A DNA stretch of 64,000 bases from Ketobacter sp963922875 (GTDB taxonomy: Bacteria; Pseudomonadota; Gammaproteobacteria; Pseudomonadales; Ketobacteraceae), in NCBI GenBank assembly GCA_963922875.1, contig CAWUJH010000011.1:84053-148052 (forward strand), written 5' to 3'. The notes under the pieces are model-generated. The model did not search any database and was not told the origin of the DNA. It saw only the letters and a list, made by a program, of their open reading frames with translations. Both the position numbers and the translations under genes were made by a program. Below are positions 18,901-27,096 of the stretch, in pieces; positions within the stretch are counted from its first letter, which is position 1; each line of letters opens with the position of its first letter.

Positions 18901-20037
18901 GGCAATCGCCAAACTCAACGCGTTATATGCGACTTCAATATCCTGCGGGTGAACTCTTTTTTTCCAGCATTCTACTGTTAAGGGTTCAGCGCTGGGATCC
19001 AGTCCATATAGCTGGTACATATTGTCGTCCCAATAAATCTCACCAGTTTTAAAATTCCAATCCCATAACCCCAAGCCAATCGCTCTGGACGCCATTTCAA
19101 ACCGATCTGTCAACTCTTTTAGCTGAGTTTGACGGCGCTTAATCTCTTCCACGGCAATACCCAACAATACGGGTGCGAACACAACCGTAGCACAGGCCAC
19201 CCATACTCCCTGAGTGAGAGGTTCAGCGCTAAATAATGGAAATTGCCACCAGCCAAAATAACTGCCGCTACCAATAACAATACCAGCGACATTTGCTAGC
19301 ACCGCGGCACGCAAAGCCCCCCAAATGATGGCCACCAAGATGAAGGGAAAAGGAGCATAAGTGAGAGGGAAAGGCACCAGTTTCAACAACACATGCAGAA
19401 TAGCCACCAAGCCTATCAACAATAACAAATCAAGCCAAAGGGCATCCCTGGACAAACGAACATCCCTGACGCTTGCAGTCACTAACAAACCTGGAATTAA
19501 AATTAGCAGGGCACCGATCGCATCGCCAAACCACCAACGAGTGGCCAATGTAATCCAAGAATGGTCCGTGTTAAAACTAAAGGCACTGGCGCCGATAATG
19601 GCACCGGTGAAAGCGGCGGGAAACAAACACAAAGCCAAAGCGGTAACGGTACTCTTTAAGGTCAATGGGCTTTCTTGAATTCGCCAGCGCCGCAGTAAAA
19701 CCAGAGCTATGGTTATATCAACACTGTGAGCCACCCCCAGTGCCGCGCTCAACCCAAGCGTTAACCCAGAGAGATAGCCACCAACAGCCACAGCTAACAC
19801 CACGATCAATAGCCCTGTCAGCCACTCGTTTTCACGGCGATTTATTAACCAGGCTATCGCAAAGCTATTCGTTAACCACACATGAGCGACGTCAGTGTTT
19901 AGGGGAGACAAACCATAAGAAAACCAGGCAAGCCCCAAACAACAGACAAACAAAAATGACGAGCAGCAAACCTTGCTACCCCAAACAGAAAGATGTTCGA
20001 CTTTTTGCATAAGGTCCACATGTTGCATAAGGTCCAC
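15934..20037 (-). CDS. MASE1-PAS hybrid histidine kinase with pseudo-receiver, receiver and HPt domains
   Basis: This 1367-residue membrane kinase begins with a MASE1-like set of about eight helices (25-300). Three PAS domains follow (about 310-425, 440-570, 595-705). The kinase core has H-box MSHEIRTP with His737, N-box NLTGNAIKF and GGTGLGLTI. A receiver-like region at 970-1078 has Asn1023 where the phospho-Asp should be, so it is likely inactive. A normal receiver has Asp1152 (LMDVQMPIMDG). A C-terminal HPt domain has His1303 in LFHRLRGSLGNFGA. It is a complete internal phosphorelay. The start is uncertain: GTG at 20037 or 20019, or ATG at 20028 or 20010, all inside a tandem repeat. Confidence 0.87.
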   Translation of the reverse strand: MDLMQHVDLMQKVEHLSVWGSKVCCSSFLFVCCLGLAWFSYGLSPLNTDVAHVWLTNSFAIAWLINRRENEWLTGLLIVVLAVAVGGYLSGLTLGLSAALGVAHSVDITIALVLLRRWRIQESPLTLKSTVTALALCLFPAAFTGAIIGASAFSFNTDHSWITLATRWWFGDAIGALLILIPGLLVTASVRDVRLSRDALWLDLLLLIGLVAILHVLLKLVPFPLTYAPFPFILVAIIWGALRAAVLANVAGIVIGSGSYFGWWQFPLFSAEPLTQGVWVACATVVFAPVLLGIAVEEIKRRQTQLKELTDRFEMASRAIGLGLWDWNFKTGEIYWDDNMYQLYGLDPSAEPLTVECWKKRVHPQDIEVAYNALSLAIAGKDEYQAEFRIDTPDGQYRSLQACGLVLRDPQNQAKRMVGMNWEVSDLVNAQDARMLAEEKLNSVVEAASEFSIIATDKQGLIQVFSAGAERLLGYSKEEMINRMTPAVFHDAEEMKQRSKFLGKKLNRAIVGFEVFVALARDGETDVNEWTYVRKDGNRVPVSLTITTIKSPEGEVMGFLGVARDITLQKQAEQEVLTAQRGLEQQIKIAKQTKDEFETLFEYSPVGMFVINDDGLIVKANSRVHQLCGYLNGSLIGKGISVVVPDLQVLQAVLSADLNLDLKTQKQIQCDCRRRNGSRFMGALELRPLLLNGVKHTMAIVNDISAQVAVEEALQRSRDLAQSANRAKTEFLANMSHEIRTPLNAVLGSAQLLEFTALDRQQNQFVRMISEASKALLDLLSDVLDVSKIEAGKLELVVEPFYLVDVLNSVATIMTVNAATKDIELAIEVDPKVPFHFLGDSVRLQQILVNLTGNAIKFTTLGEVVLAIDFEAVDKNTGYLVVSIRDTGIGLSVEQQHRLFKPFIQGDGSITRKYGGTGLGLTITRKLVELMDGDIRVESEPDKGSEFTCRLKLNYEGYTKRRDQMPRELKRHVMVLDTHAPSLRSIANIILSWGWGCETFMTSARALERLGRTQYPFDVLIVNQMFYKDLAHHYARIPTIQLGSGMASDGDSDSTIYLVKPVTALHLKSAMNDILSRNSTSEDNDLRSLYLSFAPELPKANVLLVEDNPLNRNLVEGLLVELGVLVTAANNGAEAVAQLKQKTVTFDLVLMDVQMPIMDGFSATRVIRDELRMTVPIIAMTAGVLAYERQQCLECGMSDFVGKPIDVRLFLKVLAKYLTGQQSDPSVTPIDTGPQKPILIVNNSKEQPFNPEHLVRYMKDKPERQRELLRLIERIVENGMQPHEQGLALLQEANWQEMSRLFHRLRGSLGNFGAHEVCKTAMAIEAAINEQHYDALGELLQRFKLALEAMLVSAEEWLAQHPESHSA

Positions 20038-20040
20038 ATG
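20005..20040. repeat. Perfect 18-bp tandem duplication at the start of the MASE1-PAS kinase
   Basis: TTGCATAAGGTCCACATG occurs twice without a gap (20005-20022 and 20023-20040). Read on the minus strand, each copy supplies an in-frame GTG and ATG and encodes HVDLMQ-like residues. A GGAGG lies at the outer edge. The duplication is in frame and gives the gene two alternative start clusters. Confidence 0.9.
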
Positions 20041-20189
20041 CCTCCATTATCCATAACAGCAACCGTTAGAATCCTTTCGACGCAGACTAAACGGGCCCAC
20101 TACACGGAGCCACGATCAGTCTAGCACGAACCCAGAGCTACCACGAACCGGCTACTACGAATTGTCCACCATGGATACAGAAGGTGTAA

Positions 20190-21782
20190 CTAGGCAGCCG
20201 ATTCTTTCGCCGGTACCTCTATTGGGGTACGAATCAAGTAATCAAAGGCCGACAGCGAGGCTTTGGAGCCTTCCCCCATCGCCACGATAATTTGCTTATA
20301 AGGCACCGTAGTTGCATCACCTGCCGCAAACACACCCGCCACTGAAGTTTGACCTTTGGCATCAATCTCTATTTCACCGCGACTACTAAGTGCAATAGAC
20401 TCTGGTAACCAACGAGTATTTGGTAATAGGCCTATTTGTACAAAAATACCCTCCACGGCCAACTCATGGGTTTGTTCTGTATTACGGTCTTTATATTGCA
20501 GACCACTTACTTTTTTGCCGTCACCTATTACCTCAGTGGTTTGCGCTGAGACAATAATGTTCACATTTGGCAAGCTCGCTAATTTCCTTTGCAATACGGC
20601 ATCGGCCCGCAACTTGTCGTCAAATTCAATTAAAGTCACATGTTTCACTATGCCTGCCAAATCAATTGCTGCTTCAGCGCCTGAGTTACCCCCTCCAATG
20701 ACCGCCACGGATTTACCCTTGAACAATGGACCATCACAATGAGGGCAATAGGCTACTCCCCGCCCTTTGTACTCTTGCTCTCCCGGAACATTCATTTCTC
20801 GCCAGCGGGCACCCGTAGCCAGTACCACTGCCTTGCTGTAAAGCTTGGCGCCACTCTCTAAAACAACTTCTGTCATTTGACCTGGAATTGCCACTAGATC
20901 TGCCGCTTTCTGATTAACCATGATATCGACGTCGTAATCCTTCACATGCTCTTCCAGGTGCGCAACCAGCTTCGGGCCTTCCGTGGCTTTAATAGAAATA
21001 AAATTCTCAATAGCCATGGTGTCCAACACTTGCCCACCAAAACGCTCCGTTACTATTCCGGTGCGGATACCTTTACGAGCCGCATAAATCGCGGCAGAGG
21101 CTCCCGCCGGCCCACCTCCCACGATTAGTAAATCAAAGGGATCTTTATTGTTAATAATCTGGGCTTGTCGGACGCTGGCTCCCGAATCGATTTTGGCCAA
21201 GATCTCGGCCAGGCCTATCCGCCCCTGGCTAAAAGGCTTACCATTCAAAAACACCGAGGGAACAGCCATGATCTGCCGCTGGTTTACTTCATCCTGAAAC
21301 AAAGATCCATCAATCATGGTATGACGAATGTTAGAGTTCAATGAGGCCAACGTATTAAGCGATTGCACCACTTCTGGACAATTTTGACATGACAATGAAA
21401 CATAGGTTTCAAATTCAAAATCGCCCTCTAGTTGCGCCACCTGCTCAGCAACCTCTGCGTCGACTTTAGCCGGATGCCCACCGGACTGAAGCAAAGCCAA
21501 CACCAGCGAAGAAAATTCATGACCCATTGGAATACCAGCGAAACCTATCGCCAGAGAATCTTGCGCCCTACTTAAACGAAAAGAAGGAATACGCTCGCTC
21601 GTCTCTGTTTCAACGGTAAGGGACATCAAGTCAGAGAGTGACTCGATAGCTTGCAACAAATCCAATAACTCCTTGGATTTGTTGCCCTGATCAACATAAG
21701 CCGTAATCTCGACCTTATGCCTTACCTTAGTGAGATAGTCGCGCAATTGGGTCCTAAGATTTTCTTCAAGCATGACAAACAC
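20190..21782 (-). CDS. ahpF: Alkyl hydroperoxide reductase subunit F
   Basis: AhpF is the FAD-dependent NAD(P)H disulfide reductase that recycles AhpC. The 530-residue product has an N-terminal tandem thioredoxin-fold domain with the CQNC redox pair. The C-terminal thioredoxin-reductase-like domain has FAD motif GGGPAGASAAIYAARKG, redox pair CPHCDGP, NAD motif GGGNSGAEAA and the GVFAAGDAT signature. It follows ahpC after 86 bases that contain a strong hairpin. Confidence 0.95.
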   Translation of the reverse strand: MFVMLEENLRTQLRDYLTKVRHKVEITAYVDQGNKSKELLDLLQAIESLSDLMSLTVETETSERIPSFRLSRAQDSLAIGFAGIPMGHEFSSLVLALLQSGGHPAKVDAEVAEQVAQLEGDFEFETYVSLSCQNCPEVVQSLNTLASLNSNIRHTMIDGSLFQDEVNQRQIMAVPSVFLNGKPFSQGRIGLAEILAKIDSGASVRQAQIINNKDPFDLLIVGGGPAGASAAIYAARKGIRTGIVTERFGGQVLDTMAIENFISIKATEGPKLVAHLEEHVKDYDVDIMVNQKAADLVAIPGQMTEVVLESGAKLYSKAVVLATGARWREMNVPGEQEYKGRGVAYCPHCDGPLFKGKSVAVIGGGNSGAEAAIDLAGIVKHVTLIEFDDKLRADAVLQRKLASLPNVNIIVSAQTTEVIGDGKKVSGLQYKDRNTEQTHELAVEGIFVQIGLLPNTRWLPESIALSSRGEIEIDAKGQTSVAGVFAAGDATTVPYKQIIVAMGEGSKASLSAFDYLIRTPIEVPAKESAA

Positions 21783-21810
21783 CCTTCTTCAAAAAACTGC
21801 ATTCACCGGA

Positions 21811-21839
21811 TACTGAGGGAGGCCATGCCCCCCTCGGTA
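21811..21839 (-). terminator. Intercistronic hairpin between ahpC and ahpF
   Basis: TACTGAGGGAGGC (21811-21823) and GCCCCCCTCGGTA (21827-21839) form a 13-bp stem with one mismatch, one G-T pair and a CAT loop. Read from ahpC towards ahpF, a TTTTTT run occurs about 12 bases after the stem. It is therefore either a leaky attenuator or an mRNA-stabilising element that keeps ahpC transcript above ahpF. Confidence 0.55.
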
Positions 21840-21868
21840 CGATTGCCATTGGAAATTCCCAACAAGAA

Positions 21869-22432
21869 TCAAATTTTACCCACAAGATCCAAAGACGGCG
21901 CCAAAGTCTCACCGCCAGGCTGCCATGCGGCAGGACAAACTTCACCATCGTGAGTCGCCACGTATTGGGCGGCTTGAACCTTTCGCACCAGTTCTTTCGC
22001 CGAACGACCGATGCCAAGATCATGTATTTCGGCGACTTTGATTTCGCCTTCTGGGTTAATGACAAAAGTGCCTCGCAACGCTAAACCATCCTCTTCAATC
22101 ATTACGTCGAAATTGCGGGAGATCGCGCCAGTAGGATCGCCAATCATGGGGAACTTTATCTTCTTAATGGTTTCTGAAGCATCATGCCATGCTTTGTGGG
22201 TAAAATGGGTATCCGTAGATACTGAATAGACTTCTACGCCCATTTCTTGGAGCTGGGCGTAATGATCGGCCAGATCACCAAGTTCCGTGGGACAAACAAA
22301 GGTAAAATCAGCTGGGTAAAAACACACCACCGACCATTTTCCTACCATATCTTCGTCGCTAACATCGATGAACTCACCATTGTGGAAAGCGGTTGCTTTG
22401 AATGGTTTAATTTTACTGTTTATCAGTGACAT
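21869..22432 (-). CDS. ahpC: Alkyl hydroperoxide reductase subunit C (2-Cys peroxiredoxin)
   Basis: AhpC reduces H2O2, organic peroxides and peroxynitrite in the cytoplasm and is recycled by AhpF. The 187-residue length is standard. The peroxidatic Cys47 is in DFTFVCPTE and the resolving Cys166 is in GEVCPAAW. The catalytic Thr and Pro are in the same loop. The GG(L/V)G-type motif that makes peroxiredoxins sensitive to overoxidation reads GDPTGAIS here. It starts the ahpC-ahpF operon, with a candidate OxyR site 67 bases upstream. Confidence 0.97.
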   Translation of the reverse strand: MSLINSKIKPFKATAFHNGEFIDVSDEDMVGKWSVVCFYPADFTFVCPTELGDLADHYAQLQEMGVEVYSVSTDTHFTHKAWHDASETIKKIKFPMIGDPTGAISRNFDVMIEEDGLALRGTFVINPEGEIKVAEIHDLGIGRSAKELVRKVQAAQYVATHDGEVCPAAWQPGGETLAPSLDLVGKI

Positions 22433-22498
22433 AATGCCTCCTAGTGCACTATCGGTTGATTTCCCAGTTATGATAGGGGCGGAAGCTCAATATATAAA

Positions 22499-22535
22499 AT
22501 TGATTGTTTCTATTCTTTTAATAGAATATTTGAAT
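22499..22535. promoter_or_regulatory. Candidate OxyR-binding site
   Basis: Four tetrads with seven-base spacing match the OxyR pattern ATAG-n7-CTAT-n7-ATAG-n7-CTAT: ATTG at 22499, CTAT at 22510, ATAG at 22521 and GAAT at 22532. That is 13 of 16 consensus bases, with the two central tetrads perfect. It sits between the divergent ahpC and DUF3014 genes. An AT-rich TATATT follows on the ahpC side as a possible -10. Confidence 0.6.
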
Positions 22536-22561
22536 GGCAGAATCTAGCATGAGGATACAAC

Positions 22562-23425
22562 ATGAGGGTTAACGTAGTTTTGGTGGTTATTGCCTTGATC
22601 GCAGGGTCCGGGGTGGGCTGGTGGCTATATCAAGCCAATCAATCTCGGCAAGCCGTAGCTCCCCAGGAAACCAATTTAATTGAGCCAGAGGTTACCACTA
22701 GTCACCCTGTTATCCGCCAGGAACCGCCACCGCAAGTGCAGGAACCTGAGCCATTGATCCCCGAAAATATTCCAGAACCAAAGTCAGAATTACCCCAAGC
22801 ACCGGATTCCTTGGGTCAAGCCGATGCAGGAGTCGCAGAAGCATTAGCTGATTTATCACCCAAATTATTACAGTGGTTCACCCCAAAGGAACAGATTCGC
22901 AAATGGGTTTCTCTGGTGAATAACATAGCCGCCGGCGATATACCCGTTAAAAATCGTCCCGTTAAAATAAAAATAGATAGTTTTAGTGCCCAACAAAGTA
23001 ACGGCAACTTCTATTTGTCGCCAAAAAATTATGAGCGCGCCACTGATTTGATCAACGCTCTAGTAGCCACGGATAAAGAACAGGTTATGCGTTATTATTT
23101 AGCTTGGAAACCCTTATTGGAAGAAGCCTACCAAGAGCTGGGAGCTGAAGATACCTTTGAAGAAAAACTACTACAAGCCATTGAAAAAATACTGAATACC
23201 CCAGTGCTTGAGGAGGGCGATATTCGCCTGAAAAGACCCCTGGTTTTTTACACCTTCGCTGACCCCGCACTTGAGAAGTCATCGAATCTGGAAAAATTTC
23301 TATGGCGACTTGGACCAGAAAACACCCACAAGCTGCAGCTTTATTTAGAAGAATTCCCGTTGCAATTTCAGCAAGCGAATTCAACTCCCCCAACTACGAT
23401 CGAAACGCCGGCACCGTCACCTTAG
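22562..23425 (+). CDS. DUF3014 domain protein, membrane-anchored
   Basis: This 287-residue protein has one N-terminal membrane helix (about 4-24), no cleavage site that I can see, and a proline- and glutamate-rich linker (about 35-85). The remaining domain (about 90-270) resembles DUF3014: AEALADLSPKLLQWF, KEQIRKWVSLVNNIAAGDIP, then LLEEAYQELG. Family function is unknown. AGGA precedes the ATG at a normal distance. It is divergent from ahpC and shares the intergenic region that holds the candidate OxyR site, so peroxide control is possible but unproven. Confidence 0.75.
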   Translation: MRVNVVLVVIALIAGSGVGWWLYQANQSRQAVAPQETNLIEPEVTTSHPVIRQEPPPQVQEPEPLIPENIPEPKSELPQAPDSLGQADAGVAEALADLSPKLLQWFTPKEQIRKWVSLVNNIAAGDIPVKNRPVKIKIDSFSAQQSNGNFYLSPKNYERATDLINALVATDKEQVMRYYLAWKPLLEEAYQELGAEDTFEEKLLQAIEKILNTPVLEEGDIRLKRPLVFYTFADPALEKSSNLEKFLWRLGPENTHKLQLYLEEFPLQFQQANSTPPTTIETPAPSP

Positions 23426-23439
23426 AATCTCAAGCCTTG

Positions 23440-24081
23440 CTAATAACGTTTTTCCAAATGAAGCACGCTATTTTGTTCCGACAATTTAACGTGCTCCAAA
23501 AAACTCATACCAAGCAGGACATCAGTGGGGAAGTCCCCCTCCAACACGACCGCAGCCACATTACTGACGCTTATCTCCCCTACTTTGATGCTATCCAATG
23601 TGATGCCCCAACTTTTAACAACACCACTAGCAGTAACCACTTCTGAAGGTTGACCATAGAGGCGATATTGAATACCTAACTTCTTTGCCTGGCCACCATT
23701 GATAGCTACTATGTTTGCACCGGTATCCACCAAAAAAGTTACCGGTAAACTATTAATGCTTCCCGCCACCTTATACTGATTAAACTGGTTTTTCCGAATA
23801 ATCACTTGCACCAGTTCGGCGGGTTGATAATTGCCACCGATTGCCATATGCAACGTCATTGTATGACGTTTTCCATCGATGGACACTTCTGCCTGGTGTG
23901 AATTTGCCTGCAGCAATTTCACACCAGACGCGTGGGCTTGGCCTTGTTTTAAAAGGGCTTTCTCACCATTGATATTTAAATAAGCAGCGTCCTTAAACAA
24001 AGCTTCCACCCTGACAGCAGGTGCGGCAAATCCTACACTGATCAGCGAAGACAGGACAAGCAGAGTCAGGATTGACTTCAT
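23440..24081 (-). CDS. Periplasmic retropepsin-like aspartic protease
   Basis: The 213-residue product has a signal peptide (MKSILTLLVLSSLISVGFA) and a clan AA domain of the TIGR02281 type. The catalytic aspartate is in FLVDTGANIVAI, about residue 119. The downstream strand-turn (VVLEGDFPTDVLLGMSFLEHV) matches the second half of single-lobe retropepsins, which act as dimers. I chose the ATG at 24081, with GGAG upstream. A GTG at 24090 would sit directly on that site. It is last in a same-strand set with the acyltransferase and the copper monooxygenase fusion, 58 bases after the acyltransferase. Confidence 0.8.
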   Translation of the reverse strand: MKSILTLLVLSSLISVGFAAPAVRVEALFKDAAYLNINGEKALLKQGQAHASGVKLLQANSHQAEVSIDGKRHTMTLHMAIGGNYQPAELVQVIIRKNQFNQYKVAGSINSLPVTFLVDTGANIVAINGGQAKKLGIQYRLYGQPSEVVTASGVVKSWGITLDSIKVGEISVSNVAAVVLEGDFPTDVLLGMSFLEHVKLSEQNSVLHLEKRY

Positions 24082-24139
24082 TAACAACACTCCTTTGCGG
24101 CGTAATTTCAGGATAGCTGAATTTTTTCAAGCCTGATAA

Positions 24140-25297
24140 CTAGGCGTGATTTGGCTTGTTGTTATTGAGCCATTGAATAGGCAGTACTCGTTGTTTCACG
24201 TAGGTGCTTATAGCGCTGAGAGTAAAAGCACCGAGCGTTATCAACACCACCTCCATTGCCACGGGCAGCTCCACCCTGAGAAAAAGTTTTTGCAGCAATA
24301 CCACATAGACCATGTGCATTAAATAAATGCCATAATTTAAGCCATGCAGAGGACGCAACCAACGAAAATCTATATTCAAAAAACGCCAGAAAAAAAGCAC
24401 ACTCAGAAAAAGATAACCAAAACATTTAACAACCCGCGATGAGGCTGTTAGTGATTTAAGCGCCCAATTATCCATACCAATATAATAAAGGGCCATGCCA
24501 AAGCCCTTAGAGCCTATGAATAAGATAACCATCGCGATTGCACAGGCTAGCGCAATCCGGCCAATGCTCATGGATTGCTGTAGAGAGTAAAAATATATTC
24601 CGACGGCAAAAGCCACAAAGTAACATCCCACGCGCACCGGCTGGGCCTGCAGAAGCCCCGTAAAACTCTGCCAGGAGTGGGCGGTAAATCCTAACAAGAC
24701 AGCCACCAATGTTAAGACCCAGGCCATCCCCAACATAAATACCAGTTTACTTACCACAATCATAAAACTGTCGGCTTCGGCTAACAACAACCCACGCCAA
24801 AGGCGCCAAGTGAAAGCGAAAAAAACAGTCACCAGAAATAACACTTCTACGAACCAGAGGTGATGGGCAAACCCAAAGGAACCGGCTTCTACCGGCCCAA
24901 ACCCAAGACTGGCTATGGCTAACCAAACGTTCCAATAAGCGCGCGCAATTCCCTCTATGGAAAATTCAAACTGAGTACCAAAAACGAATAACAAAGGACA
25001 AATTAACACTAACTGAAGATAACCGGGAACCAACAAGCGCTTAATTCGGGCGCTCAAATAGGCACTACCAACAGGACGAGTGATAAAAGTTTTGGCGGCA
25101 AAGAAACCCGACACAAAAAACATCGCCGCCATTAGAAATAAATCAATCATAGAGAGAAATGCGGCATATCTGATTACACCATCATTAACGGTTACATACC
25201 ACCAAGTTACCCTGGCGTTGTAGGCAACCATGGCGTGAAACAAGACAACCACAACAATGGATGCGAGACGCAAATTATCAAAAGCCCACAGCCTCAT
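24140..25297 (-). CDS. Acyltransferase 3 family membrane protein
   Basis: This 385-residue polytopic protein has about ten membrane segments and the N-terminal signature of acyltransferase 3 proteins (RLWAFDNLRLASIVVVVLFHAM). The conserved His is at the end of the first helix. FSMIDLF-like and MFFVSGFFAAK segments follow. Family members move acetyl or succinyl groups onto extracytoplasmic sugars or lipids. The acceptor here is unknown. It starts eight bases after the copper monooxygenase fusion gene, so the two are almost certainly co-transcribed. Confidence 0.82.
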   Translation of the reverse strand: MRLWAFDNLRLASIVVVVLFHAMVAYNARVTWWYVTVNDGVIRYAAFLSMIDLFLMAAMFFVSGFFAAKTFITRPVGSAYLSARIKRLLVPGYLQLVLICPLLFVFGTQFEFSIEGIARAYWNVWLAIASLGFGPVEAGSFGFAHHLWFVEVLFLVTVFFAFTWRLWRGLLLAEADSFMIVVSKLVFMLGMAWVLTLVAVLLGFTAHSWQSFTGLLQAQPVRVGCYFVAFAVGIYFYSLQQSMSIGRIALACAIAMVILFIGSKGFGMALYYIGMDNWALKSLTASSRVVKCFGYLFLSVLFFWRFLNIDFRWLRPLHGLNYGIYLMHMVYVVLLQKLFLRVELPVAMEVVLITLGAFTLSAISTYVKQRVLPIQWLNNNKPNHA

Positions 25298-25305
25298 TGC
25301 CTTAT

Positions 25306-27096
25306 TTATTCCTCGATGGTGTAGGTGATATAACCAATAAACATTTCGTCGGATGTTTGCTCGCCGAAGCCAATTGTGAGTGTAGGGTCCGGGTTATAGG
25401 GATTCTGAGCCGAATTATCAAAACTGCCATCCACTGTCATTACCGACCCAGCTTTAATATGAATAGGTTCTTGCAAGCGATACTGGCGCTGCCAATTAAA
25501 ATCAAAGCGTGGTACCGACAATATTTTTTTCGTTTCACCGTCTGGCGTCACTAAGGTATAGCGCATGGTTTTGCCACGATAATGCATATGAGGCATCAGC
25601 TCGTATAAAATAACGTCGTTTTCAAACGTCTTACTGGCTTTCACTGGCCAATCACTGGAACCAGCAGGCAAACGAAACCACTGGTTATAGATGCCTTCCA
25701 TCCGATAATGGCGGTCTGTGACCTTGGGTTCAGTGTAGTACAGCCCAACTTCCACGCCTCCGATCTCTTCTTTTCCTGTGGGCGTGTAATGAATTTCAAA
25801 TTTAAGTTTCGAATGGGCCGGAATGAAACGCACCACACCCTCAGGATTGATTTCACCAAAAACCCCCGGAGCAAAGGTTGCAAAAGCCCCTGATTTCCAA
25901 TCATTGGTCATGGGATTGTTCTGAGCATCCCGGTAATCTTTGGGAGGAATCACAAACATAAACGAATGGTGGACAACTTTCTTATTAAGCGGTCTTAGGT
26001 GTACAGCCTTTAAATATTGGCCCTGGTTATTATTCAGGTCGATAAAAACATACTTGTACGGCAATGTTCCCGTTGCAGGAATGGCATGGGCTTCCGTTCT
26101 GTAAACTTTATCGGGCGAACCTAACACCCAATTATCTGCAACTTTTGTGACTTGCTTGGCCGCATCAAGCAAAGGATCTTCACCTTCACCACGGGGAGCC
26201 CCCTGACTTAACCACAGCAGTAGATCCCGCTTTTCCGTTGCCGTTAAGCCTATATTGTTGGCGAGTTTACGGTGCGGATCATCCGCTTGCCAGGGGGGCA
26301 TCCGGCCGGTTTTAACAGCTTCATGCATCATGAAAGACCAGTTTTTCACTGTCTGGTAATCTGTCATAGCCCAGGGCGCCACACCGCCTTCGCTATGACA
26401 GGTCAAGCAGCGCTTTTGCAATAGTCCCGCGATATCCCCGGTATAGGTTTTCGGTGGCTCACTGAAGGCCTGAGCATAAGTGATAGCGCAACCCTTGAAA
26501 GGAATTTCCACTGGGTCCACCGCTTTACCCGCTAAAACAAAATCGAGAAAGTCATACAGGTAATGATTTTGTGGTTCATTCTTTTGGATTTCATAATCCA
26601 GCCGATCATTAATGGGGCCACGATAAATCACCTTCCATTGTTTGGGATCAATAACAATAACTTCCGCAGTACGGGTGAACCCCAAAGAATGAGAAACATA
26701 TTGGGTTGAATCAACTAGCACCGGCAGCTTTAATTGGTATTCCTGAACCTCTTTAGCAATGGCTTCGCGAGTATCCTGAGTAAAAGGATTAATCATCATG
26801 ATGTCCACGTTATGGTCAGCGTAACGTTGGTACAAGGCATTCAAATCCTGCACACTTTGACGCACAATAGGACAACCTAATCCGTGGCTAATCAAAACAA
26901 TGGCTTGGGAATCTTTGTAACGACTTAAACGGTGGTAGTTACCACTATGATCCAGCAAACTGAAATCAAAGCCTGGCGGTATGGCTTTACCTGTGTTTTG
27001 CACAAAAGACGGTGATTTCTGTTCACCACTCGTCGGCTCACTGCAGCCCACCAGCGTAAATACGCACACCAGAAGCGCAAAAAATCGCAACAACAT
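25306..27096 (-). CDS. Lipoprotein fusion: redoxin + cytochrome c + PHM/DBM-type copper monooxygenase
   Basis: The 596-residue product has a lipobox (LVGC, Cys18). Residues about 38-190 form an AhpC/TlpA-like redoxin fold with a single Cys75 in GLGCPIV. Residues about 215-300 form a c-type cytochrome with heme motif CLTCH (230-234) and a candidate axial Met266 in RMPPW. Residues about 340-596 resemble peptidylglycine/dopamine monooxygenases. They contain His376-His377, His436 (EIHYTP), His503 and His505 (PHMHYRG) and Met585 (SDEMFIGY), the expected set for the two copper sites. I infer an envelope oxidoreductase in which heme may replace ascorbate as electron donor. The substrate is unknown. 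Confidence 0.8.
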   Translation of the reverse strand: MLLRFFALLVCVFTLVGCSEPTSGEQKSPSFVQNTGKAIPPGFDFSLLDHSGNYHRLSRYKDSQAIVLISHGLGCPIVRQSVQDLNALYQRYADHNVDIMMINPFTQDTREAIAKEVQEYQLKLPVLVDSTQYVSHSLGFTRTAEVIVIDPKQWKVIYRGPINDRLDYEIQKNEPQNHYLYDFLDFVLAGKAVDPVEIPFKGCAITYAQAFSEPPKTYTGDIAGLLQKRCLTCHSEGGVAPWAMTDYQTVKNWSFMMHEAVKTGRMPPWQADDPHRKLANNIGLTATEKRDLLLWLSQGAPRGEGEDPLLDAAKQVTKVADNWVLGSPDKVYRTEAHAIPATGTLPYKYVFIDLNNNQGQYLKAVHLRPLNKKVVHHSFMFVIPPKDYRDAQNNPMTNDWKSGAFATFAPGVFGEINPEGVVRFIPAHSKLKFEIHYTPTGKEEIGGVEVGLYYTEPKVTDRHYRMEGIYNQWFRLPAGSSDWPVKASKTFENDVILYELMPHMHYRGKTMRYTLVTPDGETKKILSVPRFDFNWQRQYRLQEPIHIKAGSVMTVDGSFDNSAQNPYNPDPTLTIGFGEQTSDEMFIGYITYTIEE

